64,000 nt of DNA from Syncephalastrum monosporum B8922 (GCA_000697355.1 JNEN01001249.1:248001-312000); one strand, 5' to 3'. Shown: positions 11,458 through 24,255, counted from the stretch's first letter. Program-made: numbers and translations. The notes: a model not told the origin generated them from the sequence alone.

Positions 11458-14400
11458 TTATGCAATTTTAACGTTCGCGAACAGACGCGACAGATCCACG
11501 TGGCGATAGCCGGACTGCTCGAGGTACTTGTCAGCCGTTCCCTTGATGCGCAGCATCGTGCTATGATGGCGGTTCAGAATAGATTCGAGAAGGACGCAGT
11601 TGACGGTGTCGGCTTGGGCCTTCTGCCTGGCCTTGGCCGGGTCAAAAGAGAACGAATAGTACAAGAGTTGGGTATAGAGCTGCTTGTCGGTGTATTCGCG
11701 GCGCATGCGGCCCAGACAGTTTTCACGCAGGCAGCGGTGGCCATAGACAGACATGTGGCGCGTCCGTGAGCCGCACGTTGTCTCGTCGCACACGAGCCAG
11801 CACGCATAGTATCGCTGGATGTGCTGCCGGATCTGGACCGTCATCTGGTTCTGTACACTGGCGATGCTGTAGTGGGTCTTGCACTGCTGGCACTGCAGGC
11901 CCGAGAGCGCACGCGACGCGTCCTTTTCATCGAGGTAGGCCACACCCTCGAAGGTGTGCACAGCGCGGCATTGGCCGCATGTGATTTGGAGCTTCTCGAC
12001 CTCTTTGAACCGCTCCTCATCCGAGATCTGGGTTTCGAGGGGCTGGTACGCGTCGTCCTCGGGCTCCTCGACAGTGATGGAGCGGAACTTGGTCTTGTCC
12101 AGGCCCAGACACTCGGCGAGGCGGCCGGGGTCGGTGCCTTCGATGGGGGAGCACAGACGCACGATAGGCGGCAGGACCTGTTGATTGAGGTACCATTCAA
12201 TGTCGACAGCCATGTTGTGTCGCATAAAATCTTCGGGGTGGTACGCCTTTTCGGCAAAGCCGGCCTTGGCACCGTCCGGCAGGTGGTCGACACTGCAAAT
12301 GACGTAGGGGATGGTATCGCCAGCCTTAGCGCTCTTACCGGCCTGGCGCATCCGGATCGCGACCTGAACGTGAGGCTGGCTCTTGGCATCCGCGTATTCT
12401 TCCGGGTTCTTGGTCAGTTGCTTGTGAATCGTGTATTTGTCCAGGGACACCTCTTGCCCACGGATCTTGGTGTTCATCTCGGTTAGGTAGTCGTGAATCA
12501 GCTCCACAACATCGTCGCGCTCCTTGTCGGACAAGATGTAGTCCAGGACCTGGGATGACATATCGTGCGAGAGGTCACACCAGTCGCGACGCACCAGATC
12601 AAGACCCTTGGTCTCCACCGATTCTTGGAGCGTACCGTCGCTCTTTTCCACCACGAGGCGTGCAGCGTACTTTTTCTTTTTAAGGAGGAGCATGTGGCGG
12701 AAAAAGCCATCAATGTCGATCTCAAGAAGGCGGTAGCGCTCGTTGACCTTGCGCTTAAGCAGGGTGCCCATCTCCTTGACACGCTCGAGCTCGCGCTCGT
12801 TGGTGTAAACCATGATGGAATCCGTATCACCGTAGATGACATTGAGGCCGAGTGTGCCGGCAAGGTCGACCGTGTTTTGCAGAATCTCACGGCCCTTGTA
12901 AGTGATGAGCATAGCAAGCGGCTTGGCAAAGAAACGCGAGTGTGAGAAACCGAGACAACCGTACATACTGTTGGCGGTCAGCTTGAGCGCCATCTGGCGA
13001 ATGTCAAACTGCATCCGCTCCGCTTCGGACAGCTTAGGGTCTTTCATGAGCTTCTTGACCTGGCGACGACGCTCAACGAGGGTCTTGAGCAGCCGCGGCA
13101 ACATGCCCTGCTCGACTTCGCTGTCAGGGATGTCGGGCACGACGTCCTTACCGTCGTCGGTCGCCTCTGGCAGGTTGTGCCGCTCCACCGTCGTGAAACA
13201 CACATTGTATTCTTGGATAATGGACGGGTACAAACTGTTGAAATCGAGGAGGAGGACGTACTTGTCATAGAAGCCCTTTTTAGGTTCGAGGACAAGACCG
13301 CCCGTGAAGGCAGGTTTCCGCCGTGACTTGGCGTTGCGTTTCGGCTCGGCCGGCTCATCGTCGTTGTCGCCGTGCTCAACCGCGTCGACGGCGGCCGCTG
13401 AGGCCTTGATGATCGTCTTATCGGGGCAAATGTATTTTTGGCGATGGAACTCGTGCAGGAGGAGGTATTCATTACGCTCGGCGCGTGCACCGGTCATGGT
13501 GCGCGACCACATATTGCCGGCCAGGTTGGTGAGCTGTTTGGTGAGCGGCAGGATCTGGAGCTTAAACATGAGGGCCTGGGACAGATAGGCGTCAAAGGCA
13601 CAGTGCTGGATCATGTTGAGGAGCTCTTCGCTGCTTTCGTAGCAGAGCGCCACCTTGTCAAACTCGAGTTCCTGGCGCTGGATCTTGAGCTGCGAGTCGG
13701 CCAGGTCCGTCAGGCGATAGGACTTGCTCCGGATCAGATCCTTGGCAGCGAGGTAGGTGTCGCACACCAGTCGGCCGGTCATGACCATCCGTTCCTGGAA
13801 GGAGGATTCACCCGCACCACCGGCGCCGCGCTGCAATTTCGGCATGCTAAGGAATGCGACTCAATTTTATGCGCTTCGAATGGTGAGGGTTGCCTTACCG
13901 CTTACGCCGCATTCGGCCCAGTCTATGCCAATCGTTTGTACCCAGCGCCTCCATCCGATGCAGGAGCACGTCGAGATCAAAACCGGCGAAATTGTGGCCG
14001 ATAATCACATCGGGATCCGCTTTTTGGAGATACGCTACAGGAACGACCCCAGTGTCAATCGTAAAAAAATGAAATGGTGAACATTCTGGGTTTACCTAAA
14101 AGACACCGAAGCAAAGCATGTTCGTTTGTTTCGACCGAGATGGGAACGTAGCTCGGGTCGTTTCTCTTGTTTTTGACCTGTTCCTGGAATTCGGAAGGAT
14201 AAGGTGTTTTGTTGAGAGGCCGAACGATCGCAAATCGCCGTCTGGTCTGTTGTTCGATGGGAGTAGGTTCGTCGATCTGGACCTGGTTGCAGACATAGAC
14301 GCTTGCGGCGACGATTTCGTTGACTTTCTTTTCTGGATTGTGCACGGTGCGCAGGCTGATGGACATGAGGGTCAAGGGCGGGAGATGACTGGGCGGGTTG

Positions 14401-16246
14401 CCCGAGGCGTCGCGCAGTGGGTTGATGGTCTTGGGATCCGCGACGGTGGCTTCTATTTTACTCCATGTTGCCTGATACCAGCATCAATACCTACTTTGCT
14501 TTTCCCCCACTAGGTACTTACATAGACGGTATCATGGATCTGCGGGTTTTCAATCTTGAGCCAGCACGGACCCATAATGTTGCGCTTGATTAAAAAGTGC
14601 TCGAGGGGGCCAGTATTCGCGCCAAAGAGATGGCTGAACGTCCGGCCGGTGAGGTCCTCGGGCAGTTGTGGCACTAGGAAATGAAGAAGACGCGGTATCA
14701 GCGCCTGGATTTTCCTTTCCCCAGATCTCACTCACGTTTATAGTCATAGGTCATTTTGAAGTATTCAGCTTCGGCAGGAACACCTGGCAGTTCAAAAGCG
14801 TACTTGCGGTGGACCATCTTGGACTTGAAGGGCAGGATGCCACGGTCAGCACAGATCGTGCCGATTTCCTCATGCAGGTCGTTGACGGTCACAGGCTTAT
14901 CGGTGACAGCACGATTCGCGTCGAGAAGACGAGGGCGAGGTAGCGCAAACAGGCAGCGCTGGATATTTTTGACAATAACGCAACAGCTTTTGTAGTCCTT
15001 GTTGGCCTTGTCATATACCTAGCAACGCACCACAAACCAATCAATCTCATGCCAACCGACGCACACCGTCTGCCTTCAGACTTACTTTGCCAAAGAGATA
15101 GATCATGCCGTTCTCACGTCGCTCATAGGCATCGTACCACCACATGTGCAGACTGTTGTCGGGTTCGAGGATCTTTGCCTCTACTTTGCCGTCATGGGTA
15201 CCCGTGCCATTGCTGGGAAGATCATACAAAGCCTCATCCACCTTTTTCCAGTCTTGCAGATCGGGGCGTTCCTCCTTGTATTTCATCGTCTGGGGTTCCT
15301 GGACCGACAGATTTTCGACCTGGCGCTGCTGTAGATCGACTTGCATGTCATCTAAGGTAGGTTCTTTTACCTCACGCTTGGGTGTCACTAAATCGATCTG
15401 GCTGGGCTCCTCTTTTTCAGGCATCTGGAAGGTAACAGACTTTTCCTTTTCAATTTTAGGTGCGGCGGGTGCAGGTGCACGCACAGGCGACGAAGCCGAA
15501 GGAGAGGCGGAGGAAGGGAACGAAGCACGGGTTGCGGAAATGGTTGGCTTGGGGTTGCGTTCGGCTGCGACACGCTTGGGTGGAGGTGGGGCGGCCTGGT
15601 CGTCGAGGTCAGCCAGGATGGATGACATGAAATCATCTGTTTCGGCCGTCGTCTATCATTGAATAATGAGCAAGGTAGAAAAAAAACCAGAGAGCGAGAG
15701 GTTAAGAGGTAAGAAAATGCAATCACATACGGGAGGCGGTGGGGCCCTGGTCTTTTTCGGGTTCTGCGCCGCACGTTGAAACATGCTTTGGATGTTTTTG
15801 CCTTGGGGAACAGGCGGTGCACGCTCAGGAGACGCCTTTCGCTTTCGTTTTTGCTCTGTTCAGGTACAATGGCAACAACAAGAAAAAGGATAAATAGACC
15901 GAAACAAGACCCTCTGCTCCGTTCTTTCTTACGTTTTTTCCGTTCGAGGCGCTGTCGTTCTTTTTCGTCCTCTTCGTCAGAGAGGTACGGTTCTGGATCG
16001 TCAGATTCATTGCCGGCATAGCCTGCATTGTCGTCGTCTTCGACAAAGTCGTCGCTCTCATACTGATCCTCACCGACCTCGTCATACATTGTTGCGTCCT
16101 CGTCTTCGTGCTCATTCTACGGCTCTGTGTCAACCCTGGCGAGGTTCCATTCAGGTCATGTCTACCTTGTAATCTTTGGCACGTGAGCGGTTGAGCCTGG
16201 CATCGCGCAGGGCCTGCAACCGTGCTTTTCGGTCGGCCGATGACAT
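11458..16246 (-). CDS. POL1: DNA polymerase alpha catalytic subunit
   Basis: The B-family polymerase of the primase complex, which extends RNA primers at origins and on the lagging strand. Nine exons (16246-16166, 16116-15933, 15855-15731, 15652-15086, 15018-14736, 14673-14522, 14471-14096, 14034-13899, 13846-11458) give 1430 residues. The N-terminus is disordered and acidic. The exonuclease-like domain includes [18 protein letters not shown]. Motif A ([14 protein letters not shown], near residue 835), motif B ([13 protein letters not shown]) and motif C (YGDTDSIM) are intact. The C-terminal domain holds two Cys-rich metal sites: CGQC...CQQC, then C...C...C...C. The N-terminal [13 protein letters not shown] looks like the short Ctf4-binding type of motif (inference). 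The start is 142 bp from the divergent ASNSD1-like start. Confidence 0.96.
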
Positions 16247-16388
16247 GCTTGGCAAGAGACAAAAAGGAAAGAGAAATAGAGACAGACGCGTCTTGAAAAA
16301 AAGGGCGCAACAAATTTTTCCACACCTGCTACGGGACGCGACGGCGACGCGACTCAGAGCGAAAAGCGGTTTCGCGTTCGTTTTCCTA

Positions 16389-18110
16389 ATGTGCGGCATC
16401 CTTTTCCATTGTTCAGACACGCCTTGCACGTCTGAGGCCTGGGATACGCTTGCTGAGATCAACACCCATCGGGGCCCTGATGCGCAGCAGACGCACGGTC
16501 TTCACGTCGGCGATCGCCATTTGCAGTTCTTTTCGTCGGTGCTGCATCTGCGCGGGCCAGACACAGTCGCACAGCCGCTCTGCAGTCAAGGCAATGTCTT
16601 GTGCTTCAACGGCGAGATCTTCAGTGGCCTGCCGATGACCCTCCAGCAGAACGACACGGAGGTCCTATTCAACGAAATTCAGTCGCATGGCGTGCTGCAG
16701 ACGTTCGCAAAAGCCGAGGGCCCGTATGCTTTTGTATATTACGAAGCCCAGACGCAGTCGGTGTGGTACGGCCGCGACTGCCTCGGTCGACGGTCGCTCC
16801 TGATCGACGACAGTAACGGGCTTTGGCTCAGCTCGGTGGCCGACCCGCAGCGCGCATGGAGGGAGCTCCCAGCCGATGGCATCTACCAGCTCTGCCTGAC
16901 CGGGCCTGCCCTCACCACGCACAAGCATACCTGGGGAGGCGCCTTGGTAAGGCTCATTTTTAGAGATACGCTGACGGGTCACTCATCGCCGACGATAGCC
17001 CGCGCCCTTCCCGCCTCTGAACACGGCTCTGCCGGAGACACTGGACGAGGAGCAGCATGAGCAAGCCTTGGCAGGACTGACGGCGGCGCTGGAGGAAGCC
17101 GTCCGCCTGCGCGTGCAAGATATACCCCATCACACGGCAGCCGAGACCGGTGACGTGCGAGTAGCCATCCTGTTCTCGGGCGGCGTCGACTGCATCACGC
17201 TGGCGGCATTGGCCCACCGACACCTGCCACCGGACGAACCTGTCGACCTCTTGAACGTCGCCTTTGATAACCCCCGCACAGGCACTGCCGCCTTCGACAC
17301 ACCCGACCGACGCACCGGGCACGCCGGTCTACGCGAATTGCAAGAACACTGCCCACGTCCATGGCGCTTCGTCGAGATCAACGTGCCGTTCTCGGAGGCG
17401 CAGGAGCACCGCCAGACCATCATTGACCGCATGTATCCCCTCGACACCGTTATGGATCTGGTAAGCTACTCAAAAAAGGGTGCCCGTCTCTTCTTCTCTT
17501 TCTTCCTTTTCTCTGATGTGTGAACAGAGCATCGCCATGGCGCTCTGGTTTGCTGCACGTGGCCAAGGCTCGCTCAATGACACGCCCTACACAAGCCGTG
17601 CGCGCGTGCTGATCTCGGGACTCGGCGCCGACGAGCAATTGGGCGGATATTCGCGGCACCGCGAAGCGTTTCGGCACGGCGGCTGGACCCGTCTCGTGCA
17701 AGAGGTAAGAATATCCAAGACACTTAGAAAAACAGAGAAGAAAAAAAAACGCAAATTAGCAGCAGGAGAACTGATGGAAGCAGACGCAACTGGATGTGGA
17801 CCGCATTGCGACGCGCAACTTGGGCCGCGACGACCGCATCATTTCTGACCATGGCAAGGAAGCCCGCTTCCCGTTCCTGAGCACGCACGTGATCACGTAC
17901 CTGTGTGGCCTGCCGATCGCACTCAAAATGGACATGACGCTGGAGCGCGGCGTTGGCGAAAAGCGCCTGCTGCGACGCTTGGCGCATCGACTCGGTCTGG
18001 TCCAGGCAAGTCAGCAGTGGAAGCGTGCAATTCAGTTTGGAGCCAAGACGGCCAAGATGACCGGTGCCACGCGCGCAGAAAAGGGTCAGCATAAACTCTC
18101 CTCTGCCTAA
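16389..18110 (+). CDS. Asparagine synthetase domain protein (ASNSD1-like)
   Basis: Four exons (16389-16946, 16999-17460, 17528-17704, 17784-18110) give 507 residues. The start is chosen so that MCGI places Cys2 as the nucleophile of a class-II glutaminase domain; HRGPD and NGEIF follow as in asparagine synthetase. The C-terminal ATP-pyrophosphatase domain has a P-loop SGGVDC, then SGLGADEQLGGY and DHGKEARFPFLS. The small size and overall order fit the ASNSD1 family (yeast YML096W type) better than a housekeeping asparagine synthetase. The P-loop ends in Cys where asparagine synthetases usually have Ser, so amide synthesis is not assured. The exact reaction of the family is not settled. It shares a 142-bp divergent promoter region with POL1. 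Confidence 0.88.
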
Positions 18111-18131
18111 CCGTTCGATGTGTACATTTGT

Positions 18132-18215
18132 GATATCTATATATATATATATGCAGATATATAGGCTATAATATAGATATATCTATTTATTAACCGATCT
18201 ATCTATCTATCAAAT
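18132..18215. repeat. TA / TATC low-complexity repeat
   Basis: A run of (TA)n followed by imperfect TAGATA and TATC units lies between two convergent genes. It looks like a degenerate microsatellite in 3' flanking DNA. Confidence 0.8.
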
Positions 18216-18241
18216 ATAGGGTGTCGTCAGGGCTTTATTCG

Positions 18242-19589
18242 TCACAGTATTTGCACTGCATCTTGGTAGATGGCCTTGCGGACCTCTTGCCGCAACATTT
18301 CGATCGTCTCCGAACGTTTCGTGAACGTAACCGGACTACAAGGGAAGGCGATGTGAGTGCCTATGGAGACTTAGCCCACGCTGAGTACATACCTTCCATC
18401 CTTGATGTGGATAGTCTCGATCGGCAGGAGTAGTCGGGAAGTACCTTAAACATGAGCTGCTGAGTGCCAGAGATCCACAGGAGACGAGGAAATGGGGACT
18501 TACTTGTCAGGAAGCAGCCTTCCCAGATGCCTGCACGTGCGTCTGACAATTTGGGGAAGACCCACTCGATGGGTATCTTTTCTCGCTCGCACACAGTCAT
18601 GACGATTTTCATGACGGTGCCGAGCAAGATATGATTGAGCGGAGCACACACGAGTCGCGTCGGGTGGTCACACACCGCAAAAAAGTTGGACGCCATGCCC
18701 TCATAAATGTGGCCATCCGCGTCCGTCAGAATGACTTCGTTGATATCGGTCGATTTGGCGCGTTCGAGGCCAGCACGGTCTCTGTGTATGTCTTAGTGCC
18801 TTGCCATGAATGGAACAAGGATGATATCATACGTACCTAACCCATTGGGAGTCCTTGACAACCGGCGATGCGCGGGCTTTTTCCTCGGTAGCAACGTGCA
18901 CGTAAGCATCTGGCGGAGGAGCATGGAGCGGGCTGAGATGCGCCCAGCAACGCGGCATGTTGATCTTTTTTTTTTTTTCGTTTAAAGTTTAATACTCTTT
19001 CTGTTGGGACGACAACCCTATTCGTTTGCTTGCCTTGAAATCATAGGCAATGAGCACGGAAACCTTGGCTTCCTGGTCGGGGTAGCGTTGAAGAAAAGCG
19101 TGCAGGCCATTACGTAGCAGGTCCTTGAGGGTGCGGGCGAGGGTGTCTGTGTCACGAAAAGGCGCGAGTTGGTCGGTGACGTCGGCTGACTCGGCAGCGT
19201 GCGCGGGAAAGGTCATGAGCGACAGGGACGTCGTCAGCCGCTTCACATGAGACGAGAAGGCGACAATGGAGGTTCGGTCGAGGGTGCGCATGCCCGTGTA
19301 GGCACCTAAACAGAAAAGCGTGTATCAGCACTACAAGCCCCTCTCTTCTTGCAAGGAGACACACACACACACACACACACACACAGAGGGTGTATGTGTA
19401 TGTGTTTATCTGTGTTTATGTGTGTATGTACCGCGAGGTCGCTGGAGGAGGAATTGGTTGGAATCGGTGTCGGTGTCATTGAGCAGAGGAGGATGGGAGG
19501 AGTCGGAGGGCAGCTCGACCGTCACTGACAGACAGAGTGAGTTAGAGTTACAGTTGGGACATGCTACAGAAAGACATACGATTGGCCAT
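18242..19589 (-). CDS. PLP-dependent class-IV aminotransferase-like protein
   Basis: Seven exons (19589-19580, 19524-19432, 19305-19034, 18964-18837, 18781-18504, 18444-18393, 18335-18242) give 308 residues. Domain pieces in order: GMRTLDRTSIVAFSSHVKRL; PVVKDSQWVRDRAGLERAK (the lysine is the likely Schiff-base residue); NEVILTDADGHIYEGMASNFF; CAPLNHILLGTVMKIVMTVC; and WEGCFLTSTSRLLLPI. These fit the fold-type IV family that includes D-amino-acid and branched-chain aminotransferases and aminodeoxychorismate lyase; I cannot choose the substrate. The first coding exon is only 10 nt (ATG GCC AAT C). Intron 3 appears to be GC-AG (GCAAGC). The fourth exon begins after an A-rich acceptor. Each junction restores family-like sequence, so the model is solid apart from the exact start. 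Confidence 0.85.
19359..19384. repeat. (AC)n microsatellite in intron
   Basis: An uninterrupted AC run sits in intron 2 of the class-IV aminotransferase gene. Confidence 0.9.
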
Positions 19590-20133
19590 AGGATGATATG
19601 AATGATGCAGACGGTAATAGAGGCGGAGGTGTTTATTATGTCCAAGAAGGGGTCCTTGGGGTCGTTTGAGGAGAGGAGGGCGCGGTAAAAGCATCCAAAA
19701 AGGTGCACAAGCTGAAATCATGCTGTGTTGCCTTTGAAGAGGGGCAAACTCCCATCTGTTTCAGAAAGCGTATTATCCGTATTACTTTGCTCTCCTTTTC
19801 TCTTTTCCCGTTCTCTCTCTTTACTTTTTTGCTTTTTACTTCCTGTCCACAAATTAATATCTTTTTTTTTCTTTTCCTCGCTCTCGCTCCCTTTTTCCTT
19901 TTTCTGCACCTCTTCCAGAAGAGAAGAACGAACAACAAAAGACGAAGAAAAAAGAAAGACAGACAGAAAGAATACACACAGCCATATTCCTTCCCTTCGA
20001 TTCTTCGCGCCCTTTCCTTTCCCTCTCTGCTCGATTTCCGTTTTTGATTTTCGTTCTCACACAGTTCCTACTACACATATACACGTCCTCTCTTTCTCCC
20101 TCACTTTCTCTGCTCATTGACATCATCTCCATC
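19590..20133. other. Divergent promoter region
   Basis: Lies between the starts of the aminotransferase (minus) and the F-box gene (plus). It is pyrimidine-rich toward the F-box gene, with TTTTTCTTTTCC-type tracts common in fungal promoters. No gene is supported. Confidence 0.5.
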
Positions 20134-22006
20134 ATGAACAACATCTCCTTGTCACCCGACGATATGCAGCTCCAAAAGACAACACGACCCGCGCCTACCT
20201 CTCCAGGACGGGTCAAGAAGCGAACAGTCCGACGCCGTCTGACTACCGTCGCCTCTACCGCGCCGAATCTTTCAGCAACAACTGCAGCACCTACCGCTTC
20301 TCATACTGCTACTGCCACTATATCTAATGATGCGACTGCCACGGCTGCAGCGACTGCGGCTGCCACGGCTACTGCTGCTCCTGCTACTGCTACTGCTACT
20401 GCTATTGCTGTCACATCCAATCCCACTCATACTTATACCAATGTCAATGCCATCGCCAATACCAACATTAATACCACGATGACTACACCTAGTAACATCT
20501 CTACTCCATCCACACCTAATACGACCGCCGCCTCTAATATTAATTCAAGCACAAATACCACTCGATCTGCACTCCATCACCCCGCTCATCCTATCACGAC
20601 AGGTAAAAAAAAAATCAATTTCCGGAGGATCAGCAAAACGACGCAGGGCATGCATAATTTATTTATTTATTTTCTTTTTCTTTTTTTTTGTTTCTAGATT
20701 TTTTAACATGTCTGCCTTATGAGCTAGCGTCGCACATTTTGTATTTTATGGACCTAAAGACACTCGTGAGCATGTCAGGCGTGTGTCGCGCGTGGTACAT
20801 GCTGTCGCGGAGCAGTGACGTCTGGCGCCGACGCTATAGCGACATGCACTGGCGCGTCGTGTCACCGCTGATGGCCGATTGGCATTATGTGTACAAGCAA
20901 CGCCACCAACTCGAGAAACGATGGTCTCACGGCCAAGTCATCACGCACTATCTGCTCGGCCATGCTGATGGCGTCTACTGCCTCCAGTTCGACGAAGATC
21001 TGATCGTCACCGGCTCGCGCGACCACACCATCAAATGCTGGAGCATGGCTACCTACGAGTGTGTCCGGACTTTACGCGGTCACACCGCCAGCGTGCTCGC
21101 GCTGCAGTACAACTATCCCACTTTGGTTTCAGGCTCCTCCGACACGACCATCCTTGTCTGGGACATGCGTCTCTGTCAACCCGTCCGGCAGCTCCTGGTA
21201 AGTCATCTGACTTTTGTGTCATTCTGCATACTCAAAGTCGGCTTTCAGGGCCATACCGCAGGCGTGTTGGACGTGGCGTTTGACGCGCGCCATATTGTCT
21301 CGTGCTCCAAGGATCAGACGGTGCGCGTGTGGGACATGGAATCTGGGGCCTTGCTGCGCACGATCGCGGCTCACACTGGGCCGGTCAATGCGATTCAACT
21401 CCAGGGCGACCACATTGTCTCGGCATCCAGCGACCAGCTGATTAAGATGTGGGATGTACACACTGGCCGGTTGCTGCGCGAATTCCGCGGCCACACCGGC
21501 GGATTGGCATGCGTCCAGTACGACGGCTCCCGCATTGTCAGCGGATCGAGTGACAAGAGCATCAAAATTTGGGACGCCCAGACGGGTCAATGCGTCATGA
21601 CGTGCACCGGCCACGAAGCCCTGGTCCGGACCCTCCACTTTAATGACGACAAAATTGTGAGCGCCAGCTACGACCAAAGCATTAAAGTCTGGGACATGAG
21701 GTAAAAAGAAATAGACGAAATGGCCCCACATAAAAGAGACAGGCTCCACTCACACATGCTCGTACGCACACTCTCTACCTGTGTTGTGATAGGTCTGGGC
21801 AATGCCTTCTCAATTTCCCAAGTGGGCATACCAGCTGGGTATTTGACGTGCGGTTTGACAAGAATCGCATTGTCAGGTAAGCTCTTATGCGCATAAAAAG
21901 TCATTTGACATGGATGCTCACCCTTTCTTTATGTAGTGCCAGCCAGGATAACAGTGTGCTGGTGATGGACTTTTCGACAGGGTTGGACACCCGGTACTTT
22001 TCATAG
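20134..22006 (+). CDS. F-box / WD40 repeat protein (SCF substrate adaptor)
   Basis: Five exons (20134-20602, 20698-21197, 21249-21700, 21793-21876, 21937-22006) give 524 residues. The N-terminal 155 residues are Thr/Ala/Asn-rich and disordered, beginning with a basic patch (RVKKRTVRRRL). An F-box follows (LTCLPYELASHILYFMDLKT ... CRAWYML) that should bind Skp1. Then come seven WD repeats starting at HYLLGHADGVYCLQF and ending with SQDNSVLVMD, enough for one propeller. This is the architecture of Cdc4, Met30 and Pop1, which deliver phosphorylated substrates for ubiquitination. The particular orthologue cannot be named, because the first repeat and the propeller top residues need alignment. The last two exons code the seventh blade and would be missed in a naive single-frame reading. 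Confidence 0.93.
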
Positions 22007-22885
22007 AAAACAGCCCCATCATGATTTTATACATAGCCACCTGGACTGATTCATTTCCGCCCCTTCCCCCAAGATTCGCTGACACGAACACACATCTCAC
22101 CCCCGCCCGGATCTCCTTGTCTGAATTTATTCGTAATCCATCCAAAGTACACAACACATACAACACACACACACACACATAGGCACTAGCAAATACTTTT
22201 ACACCGTTACAACCTGCTCACGCGCTCAACAGCACACCGGATACCCTTACCCCTTTGAAGTTTTCCCTTTTTATCGCTCTTATTATGCATCGTTGATCCT
22301 GTTTTTCTTTTCAGCTGTTCATTTTTTTTTCCTTCTAATAATCCTAATACTAATAACACGCACGGGCCCTCTCTCCACTGCACACATGTATTCCAAAGCA
22401 TGTGAGACATATATACTTTCGGCTGGCAGAAAGGCACATCAAGCACAATGACGAAATCAAATACCGAGACAGATCCGTCAAAAGGTGATCCCTATCAACT
22501 TGACATCGGTACTCTCTGTCACAGAGCACACCCAACCAGTTGTTTTTTTTTCTTTTTTACTTTTTTGATCATCCCATTGTCCACTCCTCGGCTCAAATCA
22601 TCACTCCCCTTTTTTCTTTTTTCCTCTATTTTCCGCGTTTGGAGCCGGATGTTGTTTCGGTAACCTAACCACGTCGCTGACACTAGACGAAAAGGGCTTC
22701 TCTTTTCCTTTGTCATCGATACTAGAGCTTTATCACGTTGCGCGCGACCCCCCCCCCTGCCCGTTACTATTTCTTCCCTTCTTCCTTCGTTGACGAGAAA
22801 AAATACCTTTTTTTCGCTTACCTCTCTCTTTTACATTCTTTTTTCACAATACTACTTCTCCTCCGTTAGTCTTTCCTTTACATCA
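22007..22885. other. Intergenic, includes promoter of Rua1-type gene
   Basis: CT-rich tracts, a short (AC)n run at about 22163-22179 and a C-run near 22750 are present. Small open frames on both strands lack supporting features. Confidence 0.5.
22163..22179. repeat. (AC)n microsatellite
   Basis: A short uninterrupted AC run downstream of the F-box gene. Confidence 0.8.
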
Positions 22886-24180
22886 ATGTATCAGCAGGAT
22901 CTCTTGGCGCTCCTTGCCATTCAACAGCCCAGCTCGGATGAGGTAGTCTGGCCCTCATCGCCCACGCCCTCGTCATCCACCAGTGCCGCGGCCGCCGCTG
23001 CCGCCGCTGCTGCTGCGGCTGCGGCTGCACATCACCATCATCAAGTGCACCCGCCCCAGCATCAGCATCAGCATCAGCAGCAAGGACAAGGAGGTCATGA
23101 ACTGGATATGATGCTGAACAAACAAATGTATGATCCTCGGTCACCGACATTCCTTTACAACAATAACGGTGGCTCTTCCTCGTCTTCGTCGTCCACTATC
23201 AGCAGTGCGACACATCCCAACTCGTGGGCGCGCACACAGGCGCAGGTCGCCTCGTCCGCTGTCTCTTCCGCCTCGCCCACCACCGCCGCTACCAGTGCCA
23301 CCCCAACCACTGCCACCACCGCAGCTGACTCCGTGGTGATGAGCTACGAAGGTACTAACGAACAAACAAAACGAAATTATAAAAAAAAGGGTCGGCTCAT
23401 ATCAGGATAGCAGATTTCTTAAATGGTTACTTGAATAACTATCAGGACCGCTATCCAGTGATGGAAAACCGGCGCCACTCGGTGCCAAACGTAATGATGC
23501 AGCACCCTCATCCCTCTTCTCTCCAGCATCAACAACAACAGCAACCGCAACAGCATGCCCCGGCGCAGGCGCCGTCAGGCTCGCCTTACCCGTCGCCACA
23601 CGAAGCGGCATACCCACCTCGCCAGCACCGTCAGTCGCTGCCGACGACCTTACACAACACGCTGCGCGTTCCATCTGCCACGAACACCAAGAAACGGATG
23701 ATCAGTGACACCCATGACGACGACGACCTCCTCGACGATGACCGGCTCGCGTATCCGGCCCCTCCCCGCCTTGACACGGACGACCCAAGCGCCGTGCCCC
23801 GTCGCCAGCGAGGGCGCTACGACGGCGACGAGTACACGCCGCGCTGGGCGCGGTATCAGGGCCAGCTCAAGGAAGGCTACTGCAACCACTGCCGCCCTGG
23901 CAAATGGCTCCAGCTCAAAAACTCGGCGTACTGGTACCATAAGCAGTTCTTCCATGGTATCTCGAGCGTGAGCGGCCAGCGGTTCCTCGAGCCGCTTGAG
24001 CAGCGCGCCGGTGAGGGAGGCGTCGTCGAAGGCCTGTGCCACCAGTGTCGCCAGTTTGTGCCCATCTGCAATGCCAAGCGCAAGACGTCCGTGCTGTGGT
24101 ACCGTCATGCTCACAAGTGCCACATTTACGACAAACCCAGGCCGCAACAGCAACAGCAACACCCTAATCAACAACATCAA

Positions 24181-24218
<38 letters not shown>

Positions 24219-24255
24219 CAGACCGATCAAGCGGATGAAAAAGTACGCGTCTTAA
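22886..24255 (+). CDS. Rua1-type transcription regulator, Cys-rich C-terminal domain
   Basis: Two exons (22886-23351 and 23414-24255) give 435 residues. The C-terminal domain matches the fungal Rua1_C family in pattern: YTPRWARYQGQLKEGYCNHC, then GKWLQLKNSAYWYHKQFFHGIS, then EGLCHQCRQFVPICNAKRKT and WYRHAHKCH. The paired CxxC and the final HxxxC/H probably bind zinc. The N-terminal half is low complexity: a polyalanine run of about 15, His/Gln runs, Ser runs, and Thr/Ala repeats, all typical of activation domains. A polyQ block sits at the very end, after the domain. Rua1 of a smut fungus activates a glycolipid gene; that role should not be transferred here. The start MYQQDLLALLAIQ is preferred over an upstream in-frame ATG with a hydrophobic leader. 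Confidence 0.85.
24181..24216. repeat. CAG/CAA trinucleotide repeat (polyQ)
   Basis: An in-frame CAG/CAA run codes the C-terminal polyglutamine of the Rua1-type regulator. Such pure CAG tracts are prone to length change. Confidence 0.9.
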
